Source: Brachybacterium ginsengisoli (GTDB lineage Bacteria > Actinomycetota > Actinomycetes > Actinomycetales > Dermabacteraceae). Taken from it: DNA of 64,000 bases. Both the position numbers and the translations under genes were made by a program. Positions 1 to 8,385 of this stretch are shown one piece after another. The stretch's first letter is position 1. Every line of letters starts with the position of its first letter. The notes beneath the pieces were generated by a model that was not told the DNA's origin, made no database searches, and was given only the letters and a program-made list of their open reading frames with translations. The DNA lies in the NCBI RefSeq assembly GCF_002407065.1, contig NZ_CP023564.1, forward strand, positions 1,984,001-2,048,000, in the 5' to 3' direction.

Positions 1-1265
1 CCTACTCGGCCGACGACGATCCCTCGCGCCGCGCCCGCGCCCGGCAGATGCTCGCCGCAGAGCCAGGACTGGTCACAGGGAGCATCACCGCCGCCGCGGC
101 CGCCGCCGATCTCACCGAGGTGAGCCGGCTGCTGCAGGAGGATCCCGCACGGGCCACGGAGCGCTCCGGATCGTCGGCCTGGGGCCCGCTGTTCGTGCTC
201 GCCTACTCCCGGCTCGATCCCGACGTCGCCGAAGCACCTGTGCTGGGCATCGCCGAGGCGCTGCTCGAAGCCGGCGCCGATCCGGACGAGGGCTACCTCT
301 GGAACGGCGGGCCCTCTGTCTTCACGGTGCTCACCGGAGTGTTCGGCGGCGGTGAGCTGGGGCCCCGACGACAGCCGGCGCACCCGCACTCCACCGCCCT
401 GGCACGCCTGCTGCTGGAGGCGGGCGCCGACCCCGTGGACCACCAGGCGCTCTACAACCGCCAGTTCCTCCCGGCCGACGACCACCTCGAGGTGCTGCTC
501 GAGCACGGCCTGGCCACCGGTGCGCGTCCGGGCCCGTGGCGACAGCGCCGGAGCCCGGGGCACCCGGACCACGTCAGGGCGCTGCGCATCCAGCTGCGCT
601 GGGCGATCGAGCACGGCTTCGCGCACCGGGTCGGTCTGCTCGCCGCTCACGGGGCCGACGTGGAGTCTCCGTTCGAGGACGGCCGCACACCGGCGGAGAT
701 CGCCCGGATGTACGGCGAGGACGACGTCACCGCGGTCCTCCAGGAGGTCGGCACGCGGCACCGCCCTGCGACCGTGGCCGCTCCATCGGTCGACGATCTC
801 GTCGCCGCGATCTTCCGCGCCGACCGCGACGCCGTCGACGCCCTGGTCCAGGAGCACCCTCGGCTCCTGGAGATGCTGCGGGAGCAGGGGGCGAACCTCG
901 TCCCGTGGGCCGCAGCCCGGGAGGGCCGCAGGGACAGCGTGCGCCTGCTGGTCGAGCTCGGCCTGACCGTCGACGCGCTGGGCCGCTCCGACGTCCCGGT
1001 CGACGGGGGATGGGTCCAGGAGGCCGGCTGGGGGAGGAGCGACGGGGAGCTCCGGGGGCACTCCGCCCTGCACGTCGCCGCACATCGCGGCGATGCGGAC
1101 CTGGTGCGGACCCTGCTCGATCTGGGAGCCGACCCCGAGCTGCTGGACACCGACCACCACGCGACGGCGCGGGGATGGGCCGAGCATGCCGCGGCCGACG
1201 GGGAGGACCGCAGTGCGGTCCTGGAGCTGCTGGGAGGGTTCAGCGCCGACGAGCCAGCAGGCTGA
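1..1265 (+). CDS. Ankyrin-repeat protein, 5' end outside window
   Basis: The reading frame is open from base 3 and continues through the ATG at 48, so the true start probably lies upstream and this is the C-terminal ~420 residues. Ankyrin-type units are visible: 'LLEAGADPDEG', 'LLLEAGADPVDH', 'LLAAHGADVESPFEDGRTP' and, near the end, 'HSALHVAAHRGDADLVRTL' followed by 'LLDLGADPELLD'. The N-terminal part resembles actinobacterial ankyrin proteins that begin with an R-x-M-L-x-x-xP-G-L motif. No signal peptide or membrane segment is seen, so a cytoplasmic protein-interaction role is inferred. Its last 26 bases overlap the convergent methyltransferase gene. Confidence 0.8.
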   Translation, partial: YSADDDPSRRARARQMLAAEPGLVTGSITAAAAAADLTEVSRLLQEDPARATERSGSSAWGPLFVLAYSRLDPDVAEAPVLGIAEALLEAGADPDEGYLWNGGPSVFTVLTGVFGGGELGPRRQPAHPHSTALARLLLEAGADPVDHQALYNRQFLPADDHLEVLLEHGLATGARPGPWRQRRSPGHPDHVRALRIQLRWAIEHGFAHRVGLLAAHGADVESPFEDGRTPAEIARMYGEDDVTAVLQEVGTRHRPATVAAPSVDDLVAAIFRADRDAVDALVQEHPRLLEMLREQGANLVPWAAAREGRRDSVRLLVELGLTVDALGRSDVPVDGGWVQEAGWGRSDGELRGHSALHVAAHRGDADLVRTLLDLGADPELLDTDHHATARGWAEHAAADGEDRSAVLELLGGFSADEPAG

Positions 1266-1983
1266 GCGCGTTCGGGAGCCGGCCGTCCCAGGCCGCCGCG
1301 GGCGCCTCCCCGTCCGGCTGCCAGAACGGATCGGGATGCTCCGCCAGGTGGAGCAGCTCGAATCCGGCTCCCTGGACGGTCATCACCAGCTCGGCCAGGG
1401 TGCGCTGGTGCTCGGCCGCGCCGCTCGCGGGGAAGGTGTCGTTGATGTGGCCGGCGGCGAAGTAGCTGCGGTCCTCGCGCACCCGGGCCTCGTCGGCGTC
1501 CCACGCCCACAGCGGCACCAGCGGATGTGCCTCGTAGACGAAGAGGTGCCCTCCCGGGCAGAGCAGGCGGTGCATCTCCTCCGCCCAGGCCGCGAGGTCC
1601 TCGATCCAGATCAGCGCTCCCTTGCCGGTGTAGACGAGGTCCGTCATGCCCGAGGGGAGGTCGGTGCGGGGGAGTTCGGCGACCTGGTAGCGGCAGGGGA
1701 CGGCGAGCTCGTCGGCACGGCGCTGCGCGGCCTCCGCCGCCGTCGGGCTGTAGTCGATGCCCAGCACGCTGCGGGCTCCGAGCCGCACCAGCGCGTGGTC
1801 GTCGAGTCCGTGGCCGCTCTGCGGATGCAGCACCTCCGCGCCCCGCAGCAGCGGCCCCAGCAGCTGCTCCTCGATCGGCAGCAGCCGTGCGGTGCGCGCC
1901 AGCTCGAGATGCTCGGCGTACTCCCGCACATGCTTCTGCGAGGCGTCCTCCCAGGCGCGGCGGGTGTGCTCGTGGGTGCTCAT
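1240..1983 (-). CDS. Class I SAM-dependent methyltransferase
   Basis: The 247-residue product has a Rossmann methyltransferase core. Motif I is the degenerate form 'VLHPQSGHGLDDHALVRLG', followed by the acidic loop 'VLGIDYSP'. Motif IV is 'DLVYTGKGALIWIEDL', and 'LLCPGGHLFVYEAHP' follows it. The family usually has VLHLQC-x-G-x-D here, so loss of the Cys is a family-level variation rather than clear decay. The substrate cannot be told. The gene is convergent with the ankyrin gene and divergent from the hemerythrin gene at 2121. ATG start; a short leader is likely. Confidence 0.8.
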   Translation of the reverse strand: MSTHEHTRRAWEDASQKHVREYAEHLELARTARLLPIEEQLLGPLLRGAEVLHPQSGHGLDDHALVRLGARSVLGIDYSPTAAEAAQRRADELAVPCRYQVAELPRTDLPSGMTDLVYTGKGALIWIEDLAAWAEEMHRLLCPGGHLFVYEAHPLVPLWAWDADEARVREDRSYFAAGHINDTFPASGAAEHQRTLAELVMTVQGAGFELLHLAEHPDPFWQPDGEAPAAAWDGRLPNALSLLARRR

Positions 1984-2120
1984 CGCGTGAGGCTAACCGG
2001 CGTCGTCCTCTCTCCGATACTCTTTTCCCAGCGTCGCGTGCCGGTGGCAGACCGTGTCAGGCATGGAGGCGCCGAACCGAAGGAGACCGACGATGAGCTC
2101 GTCGCACCCTTCGTCCGCGC

Positions 2121-2591
2121 GTGACTGAGCGCGAGACGACCAGGCTCATCGCCTGGAGCCACGAGATGCGCCGTGTGCACGGCCGGCTGCGCGAGGCCCT
2201 GACCATCACCCGTGACGCCGTGGAGCGCGGCGATCCCGCCGAGGATCCGGCCCGGGAGCTGCTGCTGTTCTGCCATGGGTTCTGCAGCGCGCTGGACGCC
2301 CATCACCGCGGTGAGGACCGCACCCTGTTCCCGGCGATAGCGGCCGCCCACCCCGATCTCGCCCCGGTGCTGAGGGCGCTCGAGCAGGACCATTCGATGA
2401 TCGGGCACCTGCTGGGCGGACTGCAGGCAGCGGTGGAGTCCCGCTCCGGACCGGAGGTCCTCGCCCGACACCTCGAGGGGGTCGCCGCGATCATGGAGAG
2501 CCACTTCCGCTACGAGGAGCGGCAGCTCCTGACGGTCCTCGACGGGCTGGAGCTGTCCGCCGATCCGGGGGAGGCGCTGGGGTCGCTGTGA
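2121..2591 (+). CDS. Hemerythrin HHE-domain protein
   Basis: A 156-residue four-helix-bundle protein with the metal-binding His/Glu pattern of the HHE family: 'VHGRLREAL', 'HHRGEDRTLFP', 'DHSMIGHLL' and 'HFRYEERQLL'. Family members bind a di-iron site and sense or buffer oxygen or NO. The start is uncertain. GTG at 2121 fits the homology but has no clear Shine-Dalgarno sequence. A strong AAGGAGA (2080-2086) instead serves an ATG at 2093 that opens only an 11-codon frame ending at 2128 and overlapping the GTG. Either translation is coupled from this mini-ORF, or there is a one-base error or frameshift. Confidence 0.82.
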   Translation: MTERETTRLIAWSHEMRRVHGRLREALTITRDAVERGDPAEDPARELLLFCHGFCSALDAHHRGEDRTLFPAIAAAHPDLAPVLRALEQDHSMIGHLLGGLQAAVESRSGPEVLARHLEGVAAIMESHFRYEERQLLTVLDGLELSADPGEALGSL

Positions 2592-2613
2592 CACGCGACC
2601 TCAGCGCCCGCCC

Positions 2614-3645
2614 TCACAGCGCGATCTGGATCTTCACGTCCGTCGGCCGACCCTCGAGGAAGCGCTCGAAGGCCTGCACCGAGTCGTCGAAGGCGAAGGT
2701 CTCGGAGACGAAGCGGGAGAGGTCCACGGCGTCGCTCGCGGCGAGGTCGATCGCCTTCTGGTGCACGTTCGCGTAGCGGAACACCGTCTCCAGCGAGACG
2801 CCGCGGCTCTGCGCGGTGGCGATGTCGAAGGGCACCGGATCCACCGGCATGCCCACCAGCACGATCCGGCCGCCGGGAGCGGGCAGGGACCACAGGTTCT
2901 TGTACGCCGGGGCGGCGCCGGTGGCCTCGAACACCACCTGCGGGCCCCAGCCGCCGGTCTCGGCGCGCACCCGCTCGCCGAGGTCCTCCGTCGTGGCGTC
3001 CACGGTGACGATGCCCTCGAGCCCGTCGAGCAGGGCGAGCTTCTCGGTCAGCACGTCGGAGATGTAGACGGTGCTGGCGCCGCCGGCGCGGGCGGCGAGC
3101 GCGGTCATGATCCCGATGGTGCCGGCGCCCACCACGGCGGCGACGTCGCCGGGGGAGATCTCCGCCTTGGTGGCGGCGTACATGCCCACGGAGAACGGCT
3201 CGATGAGCGCGCCCTCGGCGAAGCTCATGCTGTCCGGCAGCTTGTAGGTGTACGCGGCGGAGTGGATCACCTCGTCGGCGAGGCAGCCGTGCACGGGCGG
3301 GGTGGCCCAGAACTGCACGCCGGGATCCACGTTGTAGTTGCCCTCCTTGACGGCGCGGGAGGTGGGGTCGGGGACCCCGGGCTCCATCGCGACGCGGTCG
3401 CCGACGGCCAGGTGCGTCACCCCCTCGCCGACCTCGACGACGGTGCCGGCGCCCTCGTGCCCGAGGATCATCGGCGCCTCGACCACGAAGGGGCCGATCT
3501 TGCCGTCGGTCCAGTAGTGCACGTCCGAGGCGCAGATGCCGACGGTGTGCATCGTGATCCGCACCTGGCCGGGGCCGGGGGAGCCGACGGGCTCGACCTC
3601 CTCGATGGACATCCGGTTCTTCTCGTGCAGCATCAGCGCCCGCAT
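2614..3645 (-). CDS. Zinc-dependent polyol (xylitol/sorbitol-type) dehydrogenase
   Basis: A medium-chain dehydrogenase/reductase of 343 residues. Catalytic zinc ligands are visible in '[11 protein letters not shown]' (Cys) and 'GHEGAG' (His-Glu). The cofactor-binding loop is '[12 protein letters not shown]', and the acidic residue after the next strand ('YISDV') suggests NAD specificity. The '[19 protein letters not shown]' region is typical of xylitol/L-iditol dehydrogenases. The four structural-zinc cysteines are absent, as in many sorbitol dehydrogenases. The start is well set: AAGGAGA lies four bases before the ATG. Predicted to oxidise a sugar alcohol to a ketose in the cytoplasm; the exact substrate is not determinable. 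Confidence 0.85.
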   Translation of the reverse strand: MRALMLHEKNRMSIEEVEPVGSPGPGQVRITMHTVGICASDVHYWTDGKIGPFVVEAPMILGHEGAGTVVEVGEGVTHLAVGDRVAMEPGVPDPTSRAVKEGNYNVDPGVQFWATPPVHGCLADEVIHSAAYTYKLPDSMSFAEGALIEPFSVGMYAATKAEISPGDVAAVVGAGTIGIMTALAARAGGASTVYISDVLTEKLALLDGLEGIVTVDATTEDLGERVRAETGGWGPQVVFEATGAAPAYKNLWSLPAPGGRIVLVGMPVDPVPFDIATAQSRGVSLETVFRYANVHQKAIDLAASDAVDLSRFVSETFAFDDSVQAFERFLEGRPTDVKIQIAL

Positions 3646-3987
3646 GGGTCTCCTTCGATCGGCGAGGACGGACAGGTGTCATGACCGTTCCGCCGACTCT
3701 GCCACATCGCCGCGCGTCGGTCTCCGTCTGGTCACCTGTCGGCGGGATCGGCCCCGCGGACTGACGGTCTGGGCTCTCGCTCTGCGGTGGTGGCGCGAGG
3801 AGCCCACAGCATTCTGCGGAATTGTCCGGAAGAGCCATCCAGCACGCATCGGGGTATTCCGCTCGGCGATTCCCGGCGACCGCACGACCTGCGAATATCT
3901 GATTCTTTGCGTATGCCGGATGAAACGGCTATGCAACGGCAGCCCCGCGATCCCTCCCGCCCCTCGACGACGCTCCACGCTTGACCT

Positions 3988-4066
3988 TTCCTCCACAGAA
4001 CCCCCTTGTCCACACTCTGCGGAGCGACCGTTCCTCCCCACTCCTCACTTATCCACATTTTCCACA
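3988..4066 (+). promoter_or_regulatory. Cluster of DnaA-box-like nonamers in a gene-free stretch
   Basis: The 558 bases from 3646 to 4203 contain no convincing gene. Within them are TTGTCCACA (4006-4014), TTATCCACA (4049-4057) and, directly adjoining, TTTTCCACA (4058-4066), plus a looser CCTCCACAG near 3991. The first two match the actinobacterial and E. coli DnaA-box consensus. All lie on the same strand in a locally A/T-richer segment. No dnaA, dnaN or gyrB is nearby, so this is not a normal oriC. A DnaA-responsive promoter for the HNH gene or a titration site is possible. Confidence 0.45.
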
Positions 4067-4082
4067 GATTCACCGTCGCCCC

Positions 4083-4110
4083 TTGTGCCTCGATCCGGCG
4101 ACGATAAACT
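4083..4110 (+). promoter_or_regulatory. Possible promoter of the HNH endonuclease gene
   Basis: TTGTGC (4083-4088) and TAAACT (4105-4110) are separated by 16 bases and lie about 95 bases before the favoured start codon, immediately downstream of the DnaA-box-like cluster. Assigned by eye only. Confidence 0.3.
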
Positions 4111-4203
4111 GGTGGGACGATCGTTCGACGGAATGCCCAGAATTCATGAGCACTCCTTCGCGCGCAGTGCAGGGGTATGGGATCACGAGGGGGCGAGGCG
4201 GCG

Positions 4204-5685
4204 ATGGGCGATCTTCGTGGGAGCACGGGGGCACCGTTCGGCGAGGAGGGACCCGGGCGGGGTCCGGCCCGCCGGAACCCGCCCGAGCCCGGCTCGGCCG
4301 CGTCCGCATCGCCCACCCCTGCCGCTCCCCGCCTGCCCGCGCACCTGCGAGCGGTCCATGCCGCCTCCCTCGAGGAGAGCCGTCGCCTCGCCGCGCACTT
4401 CACCGCCCTCGCCCCGTCCTTCCACGACACGGAGGGTCCGGACTTCGACGAGGACGCCGCCGAGGCCGAGCTGCTCTCGGTGGCGCTCGCGCTGCGCTGC
4501 ACCCGCGCCGTCGCCCGCCGCATCCTCCACGACGCCCACGTGGCCGTCACCCAGCTCCCGCTCACACTGCTCCGGCTGCACAGTGGAGAGTTCCCCGCCG
4601 GGTGGTTCGACCGCATCCTGCGCCGCACCCGCCACCTCACCCCGCGCCAGCTGTCCGCGGTGGATGCCGCCGCCTCGCGCTGGCCCACCACCGTGACCAC
4701 GGAGCAGTTCCATCACCGGCTCTCCCGGCTGCTGGGCCGCCTGGAGTCCCAGCAGGAGATCCCGGCACACCTGACCCCCGAGGGCCGGCGGCGGGTGGAG
4801 GTGCTGCCCGCACGGGACGACGGCATCGGCTGCCTGCGCGTGATCGGCCCGGTCCCGGAGATCCTGGCCCTCGCGCAGCGGCTCGACGCCGCCGCCCGTG
4901 CCGTCCAGGCGGCCCAGCGCCGCGCCTTCGAGACGGGGGAGGTGCCGCCGGTGGATCCGCGCGGGACCGTCGCCGAGACGGGGATCCCGGCCTCCCTCGC
5001 ACTCATCCAGTACGACCTGCTCGGCGGCGCAGCCCTGGACACCGACGGGGTGCGGGTGCCGCAGCCCCGCTTCCGCCTGAACATCACCGTCCCCGTCATG
5101 ACCCTGCTCGGCGGCTCCCAGGAGCCCGGCACGCTCGAGGGGACGATCCCGATCCCGGCCTCGATGGCCCGTGAGCTCGCCGGGCAGAGCGAGACCTGGC
5201 ACCGCGTGCTCACCGACCCGTGCAGCGGCGCCTTCCTGCCCCTGCCCGCGACGACCTACGCCCCGACCCGCGCCATGCTCGAGCACCTGCGCCTGCGCAA
5301 CTCCACCTGCGCGGTGCCCGACTGCACCCGCTCCACCTCCTGGGCCTCCGAGGCCGACCACATCGAGGAATACCAGCACGGGGACCCGGAGCACGGCGGC
5401 CTCACCGAGATCGAGAACCTGCACCTGCTGTGCTGGCAGCACCACCGGGCGAAGACCCACGGACTGCTGGACCCCGCCCGCCTGCCGAGCACCCCCGGCC
5501 TGCCGGGCCGGACCACCTGGTCGATCGGGGACCGGGTGAGCGTGATCGTCCGGGACAACGAGGATCTCGCCACCCCGCACACGACCGCGGCGCTGATGGA
5601 CTCCTGGGCCCGCCACCAGGCACGGCTCGAGGCGCGACGACGCGCGCTCGAGCGGCGGAGGAACCCACCGCCACCCCCGTTCTGA
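4204..5685 (+). CDS. DUF222 / HNH endonuclease domain protein (13E12 repeat family)
   Basis: The ~493-residue protein has a DUF222 region (from 'LPAHLRAVHAASLEE' through about residue 330) followed by an HNH nuclease domain. The latter shows 'CAVPDCTR', 'EADHIEEYQHG', 'TEIENLHLLCWQHHRAKTHG', that is paired cysteines, the Asp-His, the central Asn and the final His-His. These genes are multicopy in actinobacteria and behave like mobile or repeat elements; the cellular role is unknown. The ATG at 4204 is favoured because of a GAGGCGG ribosome site. An in-frame ATG at 4177 has AGGGG only one base away. The C-terminus is a basic tail ending in a proline run. Confidence 0.85.
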   Translation: MGDLRGSTGAPFGEEGPGRGPARRNPPEPGSAASASPTPAAPRLPAHLRAVHAASLEESRRLAAHFTALAPSFHDTEGPDFDEDAAEAELLSVALALRCTRAVARRILHDAHVAVTQLPLTLLRLHSGEFPAGWFDRILRRTRHLTPRQLSAVDAAASRWPTTVTTEQFHHRLSRLLGRLESQQEIPAHLTPEGRRRVEVLPARDDGIGCLRVIGPVPEILALAQRLDAAARAVQAAQRRAFETGEVPPVDPRGTVAETGIPASLALIQYDLLGGAALDTDGVRVPQPRFRLNITVPVMTLLGGSQEPGTLEGTIPIPASMARELAGQSETWHRVLTDPCSGAFLPLPATTYAPTRAMLEHLRLRNSTCAVPDCTRSTSWASEADHIEEYQHGDPEHGGLTEIENLHLLCWQHHRAKTHGLLDPARLPSTPGLPGRTTWSIGDRVSVIVRDNEDLATPHTTAALMDSWARHQARLEARRRALERRRNPPPPPF

Positions 5686-5725
5686 TCGCCCGCCGACCCG
5701 TCTGTCACACCCCTCCCCGAAGCTT

Positions 5726-5814
5726 CGTATGTACGTTCGAAGTCACGACCTGACCACCTTGAGGGCGCCCCGTCCGAGGCGTACAGTTCGAACACCTATT
5801 CGAACGCATGTGCG
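5726..5814 (+). promoter_or_regulatory. Three LexA (SOS) box-like operators before imuA
   Basis: Compared with the actinobacterial LexA box CGAAC-N4-GTTCG, three sites are seen. CGTATGTACGTTCG (5726-5739) matches in the right half. CGAACACCTATTCG (5789-5802) has one mismatch. CGAACGCATGTGCG (5801-5814) has one mismatch and overlaps the second by two bases. The tandem overlapping pair ends 34 bases before the imuA start, suitable for repression of the operon until DNA damage. Confidence 0.72.
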
Positions 5815-5848
5815 AAGAGCGCTGCGCGGGCCGGGAGGAGGAAGCACG

Positions 5849-6652
5849 ATGGGCACAGCCCTGCAGATCGAGGACCGCGAGCAGCGCCTGTCCCGTGCCC
5901 GCGCCGCGCTGGGCGCGGCCGAGCGCTCCGCCGCCCGCTGGGGAGGGCGGATCGACCGCACCGCGCTGCGGTCCTCGCCGCAGTCCGTCGACGAGTCCGC
6001 CGACGACGGGCTCGGCACCCGCCTGCCGGTGCCGGGACCGCTCTCGAGCCTGTTCCCGCGCGGCAGCCTGCGCGCCGGCAGCTCCGTGGCGATCGAGGGC
6101 GCCGCGACCACCTCGCTGCTGCTGTCCCTCGCGGTCGCCGCGGCGGGGGAGGACTCCTGGTGCGCGATCGCCGGGATGCCGGATCTCGGACTGCGCTCCG
6201 CGATGGACGCCGGCCTGGACCCCTGCCGTCTCGCCCTCACCCCGGCCGAGGGGGACCAGCGGCCCCAGGTGCTCTCCGCCCTGGCCGACGGGGTGGGAGT
6301 GCTCGTGCTCGGCCCCGACCTGGAGCTGGCGCCCGCGCTCTGGCGCAGCCTGCTGGGACGGGCTCGCACCGCCGACACCCTGATCCTCGCCGCGGTCCCG
6401 CCCGGCCGCGCCGACCTCACCCTGCGCGCCGCCACCCAGGGCTGGACCGGGCTCGGGAAGGGCTCCGGGCGCCTGCGTCGGCGCCGCCTCGAGATCACCG
6501 CCGCGGGGCGGGGGATCGCCGGGCATCGCACCACCGAGGTCGTGCTCCCGCAGGTCAGCGGCATGATCGCGGACGTTCCTCAGAGCGTCGCAGCACCTCG
6601 CCCCGAGGAACGACCGATGCGCCTGCTGCAGCCGGTGCGGAGGGCGAGCTGA
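5849..6652 (+). CDS. imuA: ImuA-like (RecA-related) mutasome accessory protein
   Basis: A 267-residue RecA-fold protein of the type found beside ImuB and DnaE2. The nucleotide-binding loop is degenerate: 'GSSVAIEGAATTSLLLSLA' lacks the Walker-A lysine, as expected for ImuA' proteins, which are thought to be non-catalytic scaffolds in translesion synthesis. A Walker-B-like strand is 'GVGVLVLGPDLELAP'. The C-terminus carries 'MRLLQPVRRAS'. The start at 5849 has a strong GGGAGGAGGAAG site; a longer frame back to 5729 would run through the LexA boxes and is rejected. The stop overlaps the imuB ATG in TGATG, indicating translational coupling. Confidence 0.85.
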   Translation: MGTALQIEDREQRLSRARAALGAAERSAARWGGRIDRTALRSSPQSVDESADDGLGTRLPVPGPLSSLFPRGSLRAGSSVAIEGAATTSLLLSLAVAAAGEDSWCAIAGMPDLGLRSAMDAGLDPCRLALTPAEGDQRPQVLSALADGVGVLVLGPDLELAPALWRSLLGRARTADTLILAAVPPGRADLTLRAATQGWTGLGKGSGRLRRRRLEITAAGRGIAGHRTTEVVLPQVSGMIADVPQSVAAPRPEERPMRLLQPVRRAS

Positions 6653-8373
6653 TGAGCACGATCGCCGCCGCGCCCCGCACCGCCACCCGCACCGTCGCCG
6701 TCACCGTCCCGGACTGGCCGCTGCTCGCGGCGCTGGACCGCCACCAGCGCCGCGAGGAGAAGGAGAACGGTGAACCGGCACCCGCCCTCGACCTCGCCGC
6801 CGACCCCGTGGTCCTGCTCGAGCAGCACCGCGTCACCCACGCCGGGGTCGCGGCCCGCGAGGCCGGGGTCCTGCCCGGGATGAAGCGGCGCGCCGCCCGC
6901 GCCGCCTGCCCCGAGGCGCTCGTGCTGGAGGCGGACCGCGAGCACGAGTCCGCGCTGTTCGAGCTGGTCGCCGCCGCGGTGGACACGATCGCCGCCGGGG
7001 TCGACGTGCTGCGCCCCGGGGTGCTGCTGATGTCGGCCCGCGGGCCGGCCCGCCACCAGGGCGGAGAGGGGCCCCTCGCCGAGCGGATCCTCGATGCGGT
7101 CGCCGAGCTCACCGGCTGGGACTGCGCCGTCGGCATCGCCGACGGTCCCTTCGCCGCGCTGCTCGCCTCCCCGCCGGGACGGATCGTGCGCGAGGGCCGC
7201 AGCGCCGAGTACCTCGCCCCGCACCCGATCGACGCACTGCGCCACGCGCCCGTCGGCCCTGGCTGGGGGCACCGCGGGCAGCCCTCGGCCACCCGCCCCG
7301 AGCGGAGGCTGGACCTGGGGGAGACCGTCGACCTGCTGCAGCGCCTGGGCATCACCACCCTCGGGGACCTCGCCGCCCTGCCGTCGGCCGCGGTCGCCGA
7401 CCGCTTCGGGCCGGATGTGGCGACCCTGCACCTGCTGGCCTGCGGCCAGGAGCCCACGCCGCCCGCAGCCCACCATCCCACCCAGCCGATCCTCGCCGAG
7501 ACCACGCTGGAGACCCCGCTGGTGCGCACCGACCAGGCGGCCTTCATCGCCCGACCGCTGGCCGAGCAGCTGCACGACCGGCTCGTCGAGCACGGTCTGG
7601 TCTGCACCCGGCTGCGGATCGTGGCCCGCACCGAGGGCGGCGAGGAGATGGAGCGCACCTGGCGGCACGACGGGGCGCTGACCGTCGCCGACGTCGTGGA
7701 CCGCATCCGCTGGCAATGCGACGGCTGGATCACCCGAGCCCGCCTCGGCGGCCCCGCGACCGGTGCGATCACCCGGATCGGCCTGCACCCGCTGCAGCTC
7801 GCCCCGGCGGGGGAGAACGCCCCCGCCCTGTGGGGCAGCGCGGGGGAGGCGGCCCAGCGCGCGGCCCGCGCCCTCGCCCGTGCCCAGGGCCTGGCGGGAG
7901 AGGACGCCGTGCAGGTGCCGATCCTCGCCGGCGGGCGGCTGCTGGCCGAGGAGGTGACCGCGGTGCCCTGGCGCAGCGAGAAGCCTGCGCGTCGAGAGGG
8001 GCCCTGGCCGGGATCCCTGCCGCGTCCGGTGCCGGCCACCGTGTTCCGCCGGCCGCCCGAGGTGCGGCTCGAGGACGCCGAGGGACAGCCCGTGGTGGTC
8101 ACCGCTCGGGGCCTGCTGAGCGCTCCGCCCGCGCGTCTGCTCATCGCCGCGCCGGGACTCCCTGCCCTGCAGCGGGCGGGGCTCCGCGCCGGCTCCGGTT
8201 ACCCGGTGATCGGCCACGGCGCCCCCGTCGTGATCGACGAGCGCTGGTGGGCCCGGGACGGCCACCGCGCCGCGCGCCTGCAGCTGGTGGTGCGCGGCGC
8301 GAGCGCCGAGGAGACCGCGGTGCTCGCCCTGTCCCGCACGGGGGAGTGGTCGCTGGAGGGGCTCTATGACTGA
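6652..8373 (+). CDS. imuB: ImuB, catalytically inactive Y-family polymerase homologue
   Basis: The 573-residue protein is a Y-family polymerase-like subunit that links DnaE2 to the sliding clamp in damage-induced mutagenesis. The family N-terminus 'VPDWPLLAALD' is present. The palm segment reads 'VDVLRPGVLLMSARGPARH', without the catalytic Asp-Glu pair of active DinB enzymes, as in other ImuB proteins. A helix-hairpin-helix region is seen at 'LQRLGITTLGDLAALP'. The usual C-terminal clamp motif Q-L-x-L-W-G appears reduced to 'NAPALWG' (about residue 389-395), lacking the Gln. Second gene of the imuA-imuB-dnaE2 operon, 12 bases before dnaE2. Confidence 0.9.
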   Translation: MSTIAAAPRTATRTVAVTVPDWPLLAALDRHQRREEKENGEPAPALDLAADPVVLLEQHRVTHAGVAAREAGVLPGMKRRAARAACPEALVLEADREHESALFELVAAAVDTIAAGVDVLRPGVLLMSARGPARHQGGEGPLAERILDAVAELTGWDCAVGIADGPFAALLASPPGRIVREGRSAEYLAPHPIDALRHAPVGPGWGHRGQPSATRPERRLDLGETVDLLQRLGITTLGDLAALPSAAVADRFGPDVATLHLLACGQEPTPPAAHHPTQPILAETTLETPLVRTDQAAFIARPLAEQLHDRLVEHGLVCTRLRIVARTEGGEEMERTWRHDGALTVADVVDRIRWQCDGWITRARLGGPATGAITRIGLHPLQLAPAGENAPALWGSAGEAAQRAARALARAQGLAGEDAVQVPILAGGRLLAEEVTAVPWRSEKPARREGPWPGSLPRPVPATVFRRPPEVRLEDAEGQPVVVTARGLLSAPPARLLIAAPGLPALQRAGLRAGSGYPVIGHGAPVVIDERWWARDGHRAARLQLVVRGASAEETAVLALSRTGEWSLEGLYD

Positions 8374-8385
8374 GGTGGACGTCTG

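Noticed and set aside
3787-3984. Small plus-strand gene of 65 codons in the gap before the HNH gene
   Set aside because: No ribosome site, no recognisable domain and basic low-complexity composition.
3988-4066. Chromosome replication origin
   Set aside because: DnaA-box-like sites are present but no dnaA, dnaN or gyrB, and the boxes are too few.
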